DNA from: Dendrophyllia cribrosa
Lineage: Eukaryota > Cnidaria > Anthozoa > Scleractinia > Dendrophylliidae
Assembly (NCBI GenBank): GCA_024195265.1
Contig: JAJLRJ010000001.1
Location: forward strand, 56,159,202-56,223,201
DNA length: 64,000 bases
Direction of reading: 5' to 3'
In this document: positions 23,701 to 34,175 of the stretch, piece after piece
How positions within the stretch are numbered: position 1 is the stretch's first letter
Layout of the letters: each line of letters opens with the position of its first letter
Notes under the pieces: generated by a model
Told to the model about the DNA's origin: nothing
Seen by the model: the letters and a program-made list of their open reading frames with translations, nothing else
Databases searched by the model: none
Program-made: the position numbers and the translations under genes

Positions 23701-26092
23701 CGACGATGTGTTATGTTAACGCACGGGTAAAATTACTTGGCTGACTTAATACCTCTCGTTTTACATCTAGAACGAGTATGCCCAGACCCTGAAGACTATT
23801 GGGAAGGTATTAACAAGCTTTGAGCAGGATAAGAAAATCCCAGCTTACGGCTTTGGCGCTCAGGCTTCCTCGACTGGTTCATTGCCTTATATTTTTGCTC
23901 TTGACAGCGAAGGAGGACAATTTGAGCTGGAGAACATAGATGTGAGTTGTAACACTGGGAAATTTAAATCATACATCTACATTTCAGTACATTTTTACAT
24001 ACTACTTGTTTGTCTAGTTATGAGGACCTGTTCACTATTTATTTTTTACAAAGATAAAAGCTATTGTATAAATATTTTAGTATCTTCGGGACCAAGTGAA
24101 CAGTCCGTAATAGAGAGTTGTCCATATTATGGAGGTGTCGGTAAGCAGAAGGTCCGAGGTCGCTCGCCACGATCGTAATTAATAATTAATTAATTTAATT
24201 AAACTTTATTTTTATCAGGCTACAATCTGGTCGACCAGTTCTGACTAACGGAAGTCGCGCCGGTGGATGAAGCAAAGTTAGTTAAATCTCTACCGTTTGT
24301 AGTGAATTCATTGTATAGTTAATGATCTTATTTTTTTTTTCAGACTGTTATTGACGCCTACTGGAAACGACTGGAAGATGTTAAGTTAGGTGGACCTACT
24401 TATCTCGCGCCCGTCATCCAACAAATAGCGGCATACGCCGAAAAAGAAGTTTCCCAGTGTTCACAGCACTACACAATAGGACTTGTTATTGTTGATGGCA
24501 TCGTTAATGATGTTGACAGTTTGATTGACAAGTTAATTGATGTCGGGAATCTACCACTTTCTATTGTAGTTGTGGGCGTCGGACCCGCTAATTTTAGATT
24601 AATGGTGAGAAACGTATTCACGATGTTTGTTTTTGTTTTTCAATTGAGATATTATACAGATATTATATTATGCACCAAGAAGCCTGCAGAACGGACCATG
24701 GTGTAAGTTAACTTTGTGTTATGACACCAATAGTGCGAGAAGTAAGTTAACTTAAATTAGAAGGGGGAAGGAACAAGCAATATAACTTGCAAAGGACAGG
24801 AGCCCTAAGAAAAGCTTCATCATAGTACGTACTGTGCAAGATTTAGATTGACACGACCATCTGGCAGTAGATGAACATGTACACACTGCGTACCTATTTT
24901 TATGGGATGAAACGGTAACAAAGTCTCACTGTCATGTTGTTGTTGTTGTTGCTTAGGATGAATTGTTTTCAAAAAACAGACGACAACTGAGATCAAAAGA
25001 TGGAAAGACATTGACACGGAACAACACGGATTTTTTGTCACTGAGAAGACACGCCACAAATCCAGGAGTGAACGATTCAATGGTACGTTCTTATGACAAC
25101 CGAATGACGTTTCCTTGTAGTGCGGGCCAAGTTTGTGTTACAAGTCGGTTTCAATGTCGCGTGCAATTCTTGTTTTGAGACAAGACACAGACACCAGTTG
25201 TGAAAAGTCTCAAAACTGAGCTCGAACTTGATTCGCGATACGAATAGACGTTGATAGTTTTCGGTTGATTGTGTTGTTCGCGTTTTGGGTTGGCTTGGTT
25301 TGTCACATCAGTTTGCAAGCAGCTTTGAACTTAGTTAAAACGTTTCAGCATGCTGTTCAATAATTATCAACCGTTTTGAAGAAGGGTTCTTTTGGGACAC
25401 TAAAACCAGTTCATCTCAACCCTACACTGAGTGGTCCCGCCGTCAGAACACGTTATCTATCCAAGGTTTAATGCTACATGTTCTCCCAGCACTGATGCAT
25501 TTTTATAGGTGCTTCTTATGTGGTTTGTTGAAGGTGTTCAACGTCAGTTTGAAAGAAATGAGTGTTAACCGCGCGGAAAGTTGATGCAGTGCCAACCTTG
25601 TTCCCAGGGACTCTCATCTTCCCGCCCCCTGGAGCGAAGCGGGAAGAGGAGAACCCTAGGAACGAAGTTAATTCAGTGTAACATGGGTGCGCGGACAATT
25701 TCTGCGCAATTTTCGCGTTACCAACACGTTTCGAGTTTTTAAATCACCTAAAAAATTTGTAACGCTTCTAATCTAACAATGATGCCTTAAAATGAGTTAT
25801 CGAGACAATTTCCTAACATATTGTCATTCTTTCTTATCCTTAGGCCCGAGAAGTCTTTGCCAATATCTCACAGCAAATTGTGACATTTTTTAAATCAAAA
25901 GGAATTGTTCCCAACCTTCCAACGAAAATGAACGCTATGCAAGCCTGGGACGACTGCAACAATACTACGGATCTAACTTCGAGTAGGCCCTCTTCTCCAC
26001 GCGTGCGTCGTATTTCTCAGCATGTCTCAGCGAGATGTCCCACGTGTGGGCACGTTATTGAGCGTGACGGATTTGACAAGCTTTCAGTGTAA
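14782..26092 (+). CDS. Copine family protein (C2A-C2B-VWA/copine)
   Basis: Eight exons: 14782-15081, 18655-19061, 19995-20141, 21769-21997, 23771-23941, 24344-24604, 24957-25082 and 25844-26092 (TAA). Phases are consistent throughout and give about 629 residues, longer than usual copines (about 530-560) because of a basic, Ser/Lys-rich N-terminal extension of about 50 residues. C2A (about 50-165) keeps the DTFSRSDP loop. C2B follows, with GLFGKCDAFFEV and KWAPFDISLQKLCNDS typical of copines. The copine/VWA domain starts near residue 300 and keeps the MIDAS-like AVDFTMSNG and an aspartate in VIVDGIVND. The C-terminus has a lone CPTCGHV motif. Copines are cytosolic proteins that bind membrane phospholipids when calcium rises. 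Here C2B has WHFS where the calcium-binding DxD motif is expected, so its calcium binding may be lost. The exon 4 donor is GC rather than GT. The start is the first ATG, three bases after an acceptor, so a 5' untranslated exon lies upstream. Confidence 0.9.
16536..16823. mobile_element. GAGCAGTTTTCAATTGAGTG-family element, copy 1
   Basis: ATAGAGCAGTTTTCAATTGAGTGTCG and CGACACTCAATTGAAAACTGCTCTAT are perfect inverted ends, flanked by TATA. The interior has an inverted pair of TTTGTGATTGGCTAA and CTGTGATTGGTCAGA and the core CCCGCGCTTGGCGCC. In copine intron 1. Confidence 0.8.
17906..17943. repeat. Poly-G tract, interrupted once
   Basis: 25 G, one T, 12 G. Confidence 0.85.
18236..18330 (-). 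repeat. tRNA-like SINE fragment
   Basis: The minus strand reads CATGGGTTCGAATCTCGTTCAAGCCCGAATTTTTTTCAGG, with a near-consensus Pol III B-box (GGTTCGAATCT, 18265-18275). The A-box half is not convincing, so this is a SINE fragment rather than a tRNA gene. Confidence 0.5.
18530..18606. repeat. Dispersed repeat, partner of 49111-49182
   Basis: GATTGATAAAGCATTGATATT, GGAGAAATTTGATGCTGATCACT and AGCTTAAAGGGTT match GATTGATTAAGCATTGACATT, GGAGAAATTTGGTGCTGATCACT and GCCTAAAAGGTT near 49120. Confidence 0.6.
19087..19541. mobile_element. 455-bp element with CGTAGCTGGCGGGATC ends
   Basis: CGTAGCTGGCGGGATC and GATCCCGCCAGCTACG are perfect inverted copies. Inside are further inverted words (TCCCCCCCGGGAGG and CCCCGGGGGGTAA). 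It begins about 30 bases after the exon 2 donor of the copine. Confidence 0.75.
19622..19850. repeat. tRNA-like start plus diverged 105-bp family sequence
   Basis: GCGCAGTGATCTAGTGGTTAGTCAGTCGGA resembles a tRNA A-box region. It is followed by AATTCCCAAATTTCGTTTTGTAAAACTGG, shared with 1755-1795. Confidence 0.4.
20508..20641. mobile_element. Foldback element TTCAGCGAAAAGTTGTGTAATACGGCTG
   Basis: The two arms of about 60 bases pair almost completely; the loop is ATTTTTTTTCTCGCCTAAAGGC. In copine intron 3. Confidence 0.75.
22540..22716. mobile_element. Inverted-repeat element TAGAGCGTTTGCGTGTGACGTCACGGCGGCCATATT
   Basis: The mirrored right end is AATATGGCCGCCGGTCACGTGAGTGAAAACACTCTA. About 177 bases, in copine intron 4. 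Confidence 0.65.
22855..23132. mobile_element. GAGCAGTTTTCAATTGAGTG-family element, copy 2
   Basis: In the opposite orientation to copy 1: AACCAAAACCAAAGCAATT, GGCGCCAAGCGCGGGAAAACGCGT and GACACTTCACCGCGAAAACTGCTCTC. In copine intron 4. Confidence 0.7.
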
Positions 26093-26179
26093 TGCAGTTA
26101 ACGTTTGAGACTGGCAGTAGAGAGCAAAGCTTTGACAGTGTGAATGAATATATTTGTATCGTTCTAGCGAGTATTTTAT

Positions 26180-26185
26180 AATAAA
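26180..26185 (+). terminator. Candidate polyadenylation signal of the copine gene
   Basis: AATAAA about 90 bases after the copine stop codon. The convergent antiporter gene has its own signal near 26573-26578, so the two 3' ends need not overlap. Confidence 0.5.
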
Positions 26186-26303
26186 AATTTTGGTATCTTT
26201 ATACGGGACAACGGTAATCGACCAAGTGACTGTGCATGTTTCAGTTTATGCTTGTCGACTGAGATCCAGTTGCACTTTCATCCTTTGTAATTTAAACAGC
26301 TTC

Positions 26304-26463
26304 TAAAGGCCCAGTATCACCTATTCGGCTTTGCGGTCGTTTGTTTTTGTTTTCAAATGACGTGCTCGCTCGTGATTGGCTCTTTCGGGAATTTTCGACT
26401 GCGTTAAATTCAATCGTCGAGGCATTGGGCGCGCAATGCATTTTGGGTGATACTAGGCCTTTA
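26304..26463. mobile_element. Short inverted-repeat element, TAAAGGCCCAGTATCACC family
   Basis: The ends TAAAGGCCCAGTATCACC and GGTGATACTAGGCCTTTA are imperfect inverted copies. Inside is TTTGCGGTCGTTTGTTTTTG, also found in the element at 29839-30020, so the two are related non-autonomous elements. It lies between the convergent copine and antiporter genes. Confidence 0.6.
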
Positions 26464-26572
26464 ATATCATCCTTTGAACTTAATCCACAACCGCAAAAGT
26501 TATAATTTCCTTGTTCCGCATAACATAGAGCACCACAAGAAAATACTGCTCAGTCGCCTTCATTTGGTCACA

Positions 26573-26578
26573 TTTATT
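26573..26578 (-). terminator. Candidate polyadenylation signal of the SLC9B-like gene
   Basis: TTTATT on the plus strand reads AATAAA on the minus strand, about 236 bases beyond the antiporter stop codon. Confidence 0.4.
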
Positions 26579-26813
26579 TACATCGCACCCTGTACACTGG
26601 CCTACCTCATTTCATCTAATTATACTGCAGTACCATCTTATTTTATTCCCGAGTTAATACTCAGTTTGTTGATCAGATTCTTATCAATTATCATGTACCT
26701 TGTGACTGCCTCACACCATCATACATATCATTGTTTAGATCCATTTCTCGATCATATTATTATCGATTATTTACATTATATTATGTACACGGTGGCTGCC
26801 TCACTCAACCTAA

Positions 26814-28534
26814 TTACACTGCAAAATTCATCTCCAAACATCCGGCTGTATTAGGACCATCTAAAATAGGTTCCACCTCTCCTTTGTCACCAGCCTCTTG
26901 TCTTGTCTCGGCCTCTCGTAGCAAGCGGGGGCCTGAGACGGCGATTCCCACTGCACCAGTTGGAGCCGTGAGGAGAATGGACAACACGGCTATGGTCAGG
27001 ATCTGCAGTGTGTTCCACATAAGAAGTTAATACTAAATATGGAGGATGGATAAGCGACGCTTGCAGAGAGAGTTTTGTCTGTCTTAAAAACGAGCTCAAT
27101 CCATAACTGCCAATCAGAAGTACGGTTTTAGTGAAATAATTTTATATCTGTATCTAAGCCCTTATCGATTTTCAGACCAAAATGTGTGATTTCCCCTACC
27201 TGTTAACAGACCAAACACTTAAAATATTCCCCATCTTACGCCAAAATAGCAACAGACACCGTGCTTAACGATATACATACAAGGCTATAAAATATAACAT
27301 TTTGAAAACTTAATGAAAACCGAATGTTTTCGACTACTGTCCTCACCAAAGCTTGGTTCCCACTAGCGACGAAAGCGGAAACGTAAGCGGAATCAGTATC
27401 GCACGAAACTTACGATCTAGTTGAAATCAAAGCGACGGAAGCGGAAGCGGAATCGAAAGAAAAAGGAAAACAGCTGATCCTTCCGATTCCGTCGTGCTTC
27501 CCATTCCGATTGCGACTCCGTTTTTTTTTTATTTCCACCAGAACTTAAGGCTCCGCTTCCGATTACGTCGCCATTGGGAACTACATGTAAGCTCAAAGCG
27601 TCCACTCGCCGGATCTGCGGACTTATGTGCTACCGATGCTGTGTTAACGCGCTATGGGAAAATCAGTGCTACATTGTACTTAAGATTGCGTTGGGAAAAT
27701 AGATAAATAATATCCATTTGTAAGATCAGGTCGGCCTCTTCGGCTTACTAGCAGCCTGGACCCAAGGGGTTCTCTTCCTCTCGCAGACGAACGTGAAGTG
27801 CGCGTTTAAGAACCCGGGGATGATTTGTAGTGTCGGCTGCCTTTTGAGGACGCCATGAATTGGCGCCAAAACTCTGAATGAGCAGGAAGAGAACGTTTGG
27901 CTTTTAAGTGCATGTAGATTAAATTACCTGAATTCCGAGTTCTTCCTGACGCATTCCAGCAAAACCTCGTTCACGGGCGACGTCCAGTGACACTGAACCT
28001 ATGGCGGCCTAGAAACAAGACAGTTACATAACTGAGTTAAATCCCTTTCCCACCACAAGTATCTTCTAAAAAGCTGTCTTTCCGAGAGTATTTGTTGTGG
28101 ATAATAGAAAATTTGTCAAAACTTTCAGCAGGTACGTTTGCAAAAAAAAAATTTGTCAAATATCCGTGAAGACAGGATTCTTCGTTGACGTGTTTGGTAT
28201 TTTATTTTTACAGTGGTGGATCTTGGGTAGAATCCAGAGGCCATGTTTTCTTAGTCTAAAATGTCTGACGCTTTCTCGCCCTACCCCTGTGGGCACCGGC
28301 AAGACATGGGGGAGGGGGTAGGGGGTAGGGGGTAGGGTGAGAAAGCGGCTGACATTTCAGACTTGGATCCCCCTATTTTGGGCCTGGTTTCTTTCTCCTC
28401 CTCCGCATAGGAGCAAGCCAGGATCCGCCAAAGGAAAGAAGGAAGGAAGGATTAATTTGCATATTTGCCAGTCTGCTATAACTCGTTCATTACGCTTCGC
28501 CTATTCACGAGTTAAAAACGGGTATTGGGGGGGG

Positions 28535-28607
<73 letters not shown>

Positions 28608-31600
28608 CTTGATGCATGGCTTAACCGGTTCTATGCTTTTAGAAGCTATTTCAACAGTCAACTGCCATACAACCCTAGTGCATCATAAGGAACATCCTTA
28701 CCTGGACTGTGGCTTTTGGCGACCAAGCAATGGCCACAAATATCTTGTCTTTGATACTAAGATTGTTTCCAGATACCACGAAGAAGGTCACAATCAGTCT
28801 TACGACCATGGCTACGGTAAGCAAACCAAAAGCTTTGCCTGTAAAGCGACAACATCATATGCAGAAATTATTACTTTTATTTATTTAATTATTTACATAT
28901 GTATTTATTTATTTATATATATATATTTATTTATATATATGTTATAGCATACAATTGGTGTGCAAAAGGTCATAGGTGTGATTCCGGTCAGGTAAGAGCA
29001 ACTGGGAGAAAGAAATGTATCAATGTACGGTGACTGTTGCTGCCGCATATTTTTGATTAAATATTGTTTCTCCTTTTGTATTTTTTTGTCTACGGAATGT
29101 TCGTCACGCGTGTATTTTTTAGGTTACTCATTTATATCCTGTAATTACTCTGTTAGATTTTTTTGCATAATTTCGCCTTTGTTTCAAGTTTCGTTTAAAT
29201 AGTTTGCCGTTAGTTTTTCCAGTACTCGTCTTGTCAAACCGCAATCTGCCGTTTATAATATCGCTTCATTGTCGTTTACTTTCGTGTTCCTGGAAGGAAA
29301 CAACGTTTGTAAGTGTCGTTTTTGCATCGTCTATCCCTATTCATTTTCTTGTTCATTTCGTTTAATTTCAGCTCTTTTTATGGTCAACTGTAACGCGCAT
29401 TTGTTTACATTTTCATCTTGTAGCAACCGTTTTCTCACGTACCGATAATAAAACTTTCCTCGTTTTGGCCCCCACAGTGACTGTACTCAGATTTTTTTTC
29501 TTTGTCCCAGTCACTCGTCACATGATGAACATTGCATCTTTCTCATTTCACTACCGTGCTTAACATTTAACCATTTTTCTTCATTTATCACAACAGGCAT
29601 ACATGTAGTAGATTTCCAATGAAGCACAGGTGATTAGCATATCACATACCAATGAGTGTACTGTCCATGTATTCAATGCTCACTTCAGCACCTATTAAAC
29701 CAAACAGTAGAGGCTGAAAGAATTCCCACACAATTGCCATAGCTTCAGCAATGGGAGCCTGAAAGAAACAAAAGCATACCTTGGGCTCAGATATACATTT
29801 TTTGTATAACAACATCAAAATAACATTATTAACATCCCTTAAAGGCCCACCTTCACCAAAAGATGTTGCGGTCGTTTGTTTTTGTTTTGAAATGCTCCAT
29901 TGTTCATATGCGTGAACTGATCGGTTGCACGCATTCAAGCATGAATTTCGTATTACACGAAATTCAGCACAGAGAGTGATCACGGTGAGCACAGCATTTT
30001 GGATGAAGGTGGGCCTTTAAGTACATTTCTTTTCTAGGGAAAAGTGTGCTGATATATCTGAGACTAGCATCACTTTGATTTTCTTTAAAAACGGCTTAAC
30101 CAGCTTTAACACGAAATTTTTGTAGTAGTTTAATTTTGATGATTGGTGTTTATATTTATTTAACTTTTGCAGGATGTAATTTAGAGATTGCATGTGTGAT
30201 ATGAGATTACATGATGATGATGATAATGATGATGATGATGTCGACGATGTGTGATCTAAACCCCAACTCCCCAACCCATGGGCTACTGGCCTATGTCCCT
30301 GGAGTCACCACATGGGATGGCCACTAAAAAGTGCATTAACCAACCTTTTCTGAGTCTCCCCAGCCATATGATGCTACAGTAGCCATCACAAGTACACCCA
30401 GAGCTCCTGCTCCTGAAAACTGTGCCACATTACTTCCAAAAACAGAGAGCAAGGCACAGCCAAGAAGAATCACAAATCTGTTACGAGACTTGTCTTGCTG
30501 CAAGAAAATAAAGGATAAAGAATTCGGAAAGCAATGGACCCCTGTTAAAAGTATCATTAATTTTAAGAACTTGCTTGCAATTTCCAAAAGTAACATCTAC
30601 TTAAAGTGATCTTATAAAAACTTTGGAAGAAAAACAACATTTACTCAAAAGCAACTCCAATGCAACAATGGCTAAGAATTGTAGTGTTGACTACCAAAGA
30701 ATGTTATCTTTAGTTACTTCCCTTTATCCCTTTAAATGCTAAGTTAGAACATTCCAATTTTGCAACTGTATTTACCTAGTTCAGCGGATTATTCGCTTAT
30801 TTTAGCAGTTGTAAAGTACCTGTATACATCCACCTGAAAGTTTGGGCCTCTCAGGGCTGCTAGTTCCAAAAGTAGTGGGGGCCACTACTTTTGGAATTCT
30901 ACAGTAAATAGCAAAAATGTTACTTGAGGCACACTGATCAAATGACTGTAACAGTACACCTCTGTTGCATGGACATGCTTATGACACCTCTAAAAATTAT
31001 ATTGTATCATGTAAATCAAATCTAAAGCTTTTTAATGGAAATTGTCTGCAATGTTGCTGCAACAAAGCTTTACCTCAAATAAAGTCTTTGAAGTGAAAAT
31101 ATACTGGTAATAGTAACAATACAAATAATTATAGTGTCCCAATATTTGACGAGTGATGATTGGTGGAAAAGAGGTCCATGTACATAACTGTTTTTGGCCA
31201 AAATCTGCATCTTGCAGAACAGGCAAGTTTGGAGCTTTTTTGTACATGTAAATGTTTTGGTCTAAACTGTCACTTATACCCCTTTTCCACCAAACACTTC
31301 AAATACATGCAAGCAAATTGGTTTTGTAAATCAGTTATACATACATAAATACATACAATGTCATATAACAGTAACAGTACCTCAGTTTTGTTTGGTAAGA
31401 ACCAACATAAAATGCCCACCAAACTTCCAAATACAACACCCATCAACAGCTCAATAGGACCTCTAAAGATATTAAACACCATGTTCCCTATAAAACAAGA
31501 AAATATCATACATTGCTGGCTTTACACAATGGCACTACTTGCTGGTAAATTTCCTTGTGAAACAAAAACAATTTTAGTCTATTAAAGAAGCAGTATGAAT

Positions 31601-33906
31601 GAATTACCAACAAGACACAACATGACGCATTTACATGAAGTCTGCAGTGGCAGATAAAGGGAAGGAGCCCAGGGGGTGGGGGGAGGGGGCTGCCCCTTTC
31701 CCCATCTCCTCCCCCCATTTTGCCAAAAAAGTCCCAAGGACTCAAATGTTTTTCATTCTGATCCAATTTCACCTTTCCTTTTTCACCTCCTCCACCCTCC
31801 CCCTCCCACTCCCCCTCCCCCTCCCCCTCCCCCTCCCACTCCCCCTCCCACTCCCCCTCACCCTCCCACTCCCCCTCCCCCTCCCACTCCCCCTCCCCCT
31901 CCCCCTCCCCCTCCCCCTCCCCCTCCCCCCATGAGCAAGCTTGATCCACTACTGTATGTATGACATCACATTTAACTCATTGTATTCCCTTAATTCAGTT
32001 GCATACAAAAAAACTTAATTAAACTCACACAATGACCTCCTAATCAGATAAATAATGTTAGTTATACTGTACATTCAAATGTACTAGCTTTATAACTGAC
32101 CTTCTGAGAATGCAATACCAAGGAAAACCCCAAACAAACTTATGGCAATGACATCATCAAAAGACGACGCTGCCATCACTAAAGTGGGAATTCCCTGTTC
32201 AACACCAAAACCTTTTCTTTGCAGAGTGAGAAGCTGAGGGACTACAACTGCTGGTGTGACTGCTCCAAGAACAAACCTACCAAAGAGTAGACAGTATCAG
32301 AGTGTGAAACACAATGAAAACTAGAACACACAAACATGTACTGTACACTTATATACAGTGAAACCTCCATTATAAAGAGGACACCATCAGGACCAAGAGA
32401 AGTGTCTCCTAATGCATGGTTCAATTCTAGCTGTAGCCATACCTCCCCCCCCCCCCCCCCCCCCCTCCCCTCCCCCTGCGAAGACTCCCAGGAATTTGCC
32501 AATTTTTTTCACTTGACGTTCTATTTCCCAACCCCAGGCACACAGAAAGAGATAATTACCCACCCCCTGGGACTCTTGCACGTCAGCCTAAAATAAACAG
32601 CTTTGTTTTACAAAAAGATTACAATATCTATTTCTGTATTTTAACAATTAATTTTTACAACAATTTAAAATGCTTCTGAAGTAGAGCAAATAAACTCTAT
32701 TAAAAGACAAACATTAAATTTCCTAAATTCCATGTAAAGAATGCTGACTTATCCATGTAGTCGTTTGTAGATGCCATTGTGTTTAATAACCCACAAATCC
32801 TTGCGCAAGTAGTCCCCACCTCTGGGCCAGAAGGATCAGATTTGTCCCTGGTTGCCTGGAGGGGGGTGCCAACAGCTAGAATTGAACCATGCATAATAAA
32901 GGTTCTCCTTTAAGAGTGGTGATAATTAAGTGTCCTTTTAACAGTGGTGTCCCAGTGTTTCCAGTGTTTCCAGTGGTGTTCCACTGTACATGGAAACAAC
33001 ACGTGGATTTTAAAGAAAAAAATTTAAGATCTTCACACCTGTTAATCGCACAAATGATATTAAGCTAGTTCTACTTCCCATGTCATATACAGTGTCCTTA
33101 CATTATGATATTGATTTACTATATCATGTATTCAGATTTGAACATTAAGTGTTTGCCCACACTTAGTACCATGGTGTATAATTCCATGTAAGATCTTTCA
33201 GAAATAGATCTTTGCCACTTGGAGAAGTCCTTTAAAACATTGGCGTATCTTTGGCGAGGCTTCACATGGAATGCACCTTGGCCTTAGTATTTACTATGTC
33301 CGACACTCACCCAAGTTGAAATCCCCAAAGCCAAGGCATGTCTAATAGGAATTTTCCCAAAATTGCCACAGTGATGGCCTCTCCAACACAAGGGGAAAAC
33401 GCCAAGCGAATAACCGTAAATTTGAGTCTTCGTAGAGCACCTGGGTCGAGTTCCAGACCAGAACGCGTCAAAATAACGACAAGCGCCATACTTCGTAGAG
33501 TGGCCGACCACTTCTTGTCGATATGTCGAGCAACGTTAATTCCCGGCACATTTCTGAGAAGGAAGCCAACAACTAGCATACCTAACAGAGAAGGTAGAGC
33601 ATCACGTGAGAGTTTTCTTGTCAAAAAGCCACCTAGAGCAGCGAGAACTACCACGTTGAAAATTCCAAAGATATTGCCTCCCGGTAAAACATGGCGACCC
33701 AGAATGGACCATAAAACTGCCCAGCTTAGTAAAACAATGAAGCCTCGAGTTAAAGTTCGTCCAAAACATCCTGAAGGCGGGAAGGTAAGTCCAAGAAACT
33801 GAATAATCTTGGCTTTTTTGTTTGTTACGGGGGTTTCTTCTTGAATGTTTTGAAGGTCCTTTTCGTCCGCCATGATTGAAATTCTACCTTTCAAGAAGTC
33901 TTTCAT
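26814..33906 (-). CDS. SLC9B2: SLC9B/NHA2-type sodium(lithium)/proton antiporter
   Basis: Eight minus-strand exons in transcript order: 33311-33906, 32101-32276, 31381-31487, 30345-30497, 29650-29758, 28702-28838, 27928-28008 and 26814-27002 (stop 26814-26816). Phases agree and total 516 codons (515 residues); human SLC9B2 is 537. The N-terminal 45 or so residues are cytosolic, followed by about a dozen hydrophobic segments. Family hallmarks are LPGGNIFGIFNVV, LPSLLGMLVVGFLLRNVPGIN, ILTRSGLELD, the double aspartate in ASSFDDVIAI (Asp239-Asp240), the block FFQPLLFGLIGAEVSI, and SPKATVQAAIGSVSLD. The aspartate pair is the ion-binding site of NHA/CPA2 exchangers, so transport activity is likely retained. 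Two start codons are in frame: the outer ATG at 33906 and an inner ATG beginning MADEKD. SLC9B1 and SLC9B2 share this family; the single animal-type ancestor is equally possible. Several introns carry repeat elements. Confidence 0.92.
27355..27583. mobile_element. Inverted-repeat element in the last antiporter intron
   Basis: Ends TTGGTTCCCACTAGCGACG and CGTCGCCATTGGGAACTAC are imperfect inverted copies. The interior is rich in GCGGAAGCGG-type repeats in both orientations. No coding capacity. Confidence 0.6.
28255..28365. repeat. Foldback repeat with GGGGTAG core
   Basis: ATGTCTGACGCTTTCTCGCCCTACCCC pairs with GGGGTAGGGTGAGAAAGCGGCTGACATTT, with GGGGTAG-type repeats in the loop. It sits in an intron of the antiporter gene. 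Confidence 0.55.
28527..28607. repeat. Long poly-G tract
   Basis: Ten G, one A, then 70 uninterrupted G. It is part of a dispersed GGGG-containing repeat in an antiporter intron. The exact length may be an assembly artefact, since such runs sequence poorly. Confidence 0.85.
28861..28945. repeat. ATTT/AT microsatellite
   Basis: A TTTATTTATT and TATATA simple-sequence run directly beside the acceptor of antiporter exon 6 (upper boundary 28838). Confidence 0.8.
29839..30020. mobile_element. Short inverted-repeat element, second member of the 26304 family
   Basis: Ends TTAAAGGCCCACCTTCACC and GGTGAAGGTGGGCCTTTAA are near-perfect inverted copies. It shares the internal TTGCGGTCGTTTGTTTTTGT segment with 26304-26463. 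Located in an antiporter intron. Confidence 0.65.
30211..30248. repeat. GAT trinucleotide microsatellite
   Basis: An ATGATGATGATAATGATG-type run in an antiporter intron. Confidence 0.75.
31643..31953. repeat. CCCTCC/CCCACT hexamer array inside a GCAGTGGC...GGATCCACT repeat
   Basis: CCCCCTCCCACTCCCCCTCC units run from about 31796 to 31929. They sit inside a repeat whose ends read GCAGTGGCAGAT and TTGATCCACTACTGTAT. Related GTGGCGGATCCAGG-type repeats occur near 46298, 50588 and 63425. It produces long Pro/Leu- or Glu/Gly-rich open frames that are not genes. Confidence 0.7.
32355..32992. mobile_element. Inverted-repeat element with ACAGTGAAACC ends, in antiporter intron 1
   Basis: The left end reads ACAGTGAAACCTCCATTATA and the right end GTGGTGTTCCACTGT. 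Between them are a poly-C run (32445-32465) and a partial internal repeat around GCATGGTTCAATTCTAGCTG, present in the opposite orientation near 32870-32890. It resembles Tc1/mariner-pogo type non-autonomous elements; the family is inferred. Confidence 0.45.
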
Positions 33907-34175
33907 GACGTTACGTTTTGCGTTTTGAAAAGCTGCTGACCCTCTTCAGGCTCAAGCGGTTTTGTGGCTAAATATTTGTTAATTTTTTTTATGAACCTTG
34001 AATTATTTTTATCCATAATTAAGATTTTTTAAATCTTTTTATATGCTCAGGGGAGGAAAACGCTCAAAAAAGCATAAGGAAAAATTTCAGGGCTATCATG
34101 ATTGTGCGTGCGTTCGCGCGTGTTCTCGCGCGCGAAAAGCACAAGCAACTATATCACGTGACAGTCGAATCCAAG
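33907..34175. promoter_or_regulatory. Bidirectional promoter region of the SLC9B-like and CISD2-like genes
   Basis: Only 269 bases separate the two divergent start codons. The segment holds a poly-T/A-rich half and a CpG-rich half around GTTCGCGCGTGTTCTCGCGCGCGAAAAG (34110-34138). No TATA box is clear. A shared promoter is inferred from spacing; an ATG at 34098 lies upstream and in frame with the CISD start. Confidence 0.55.

Noticed and set aside
26474..26854. 126-codon hydrophobic open frame between copine and antiporter
   Set aside because: It is antisense to and overlaps the antiporter terminal exon and 3' region; its composition is that of AT-rich DNA.
31506..31963. Open frames of 95-147 codons rich in Glu-Gly or Pro-Leu
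   Set aside because: They arise from the CCCTCC hexamer array in an antiporter intron.
33338..33802. 154-codon plus-strand open frame
   Set aside because: It is a shadow of the long first exon of the antiporter gene on the other strand.
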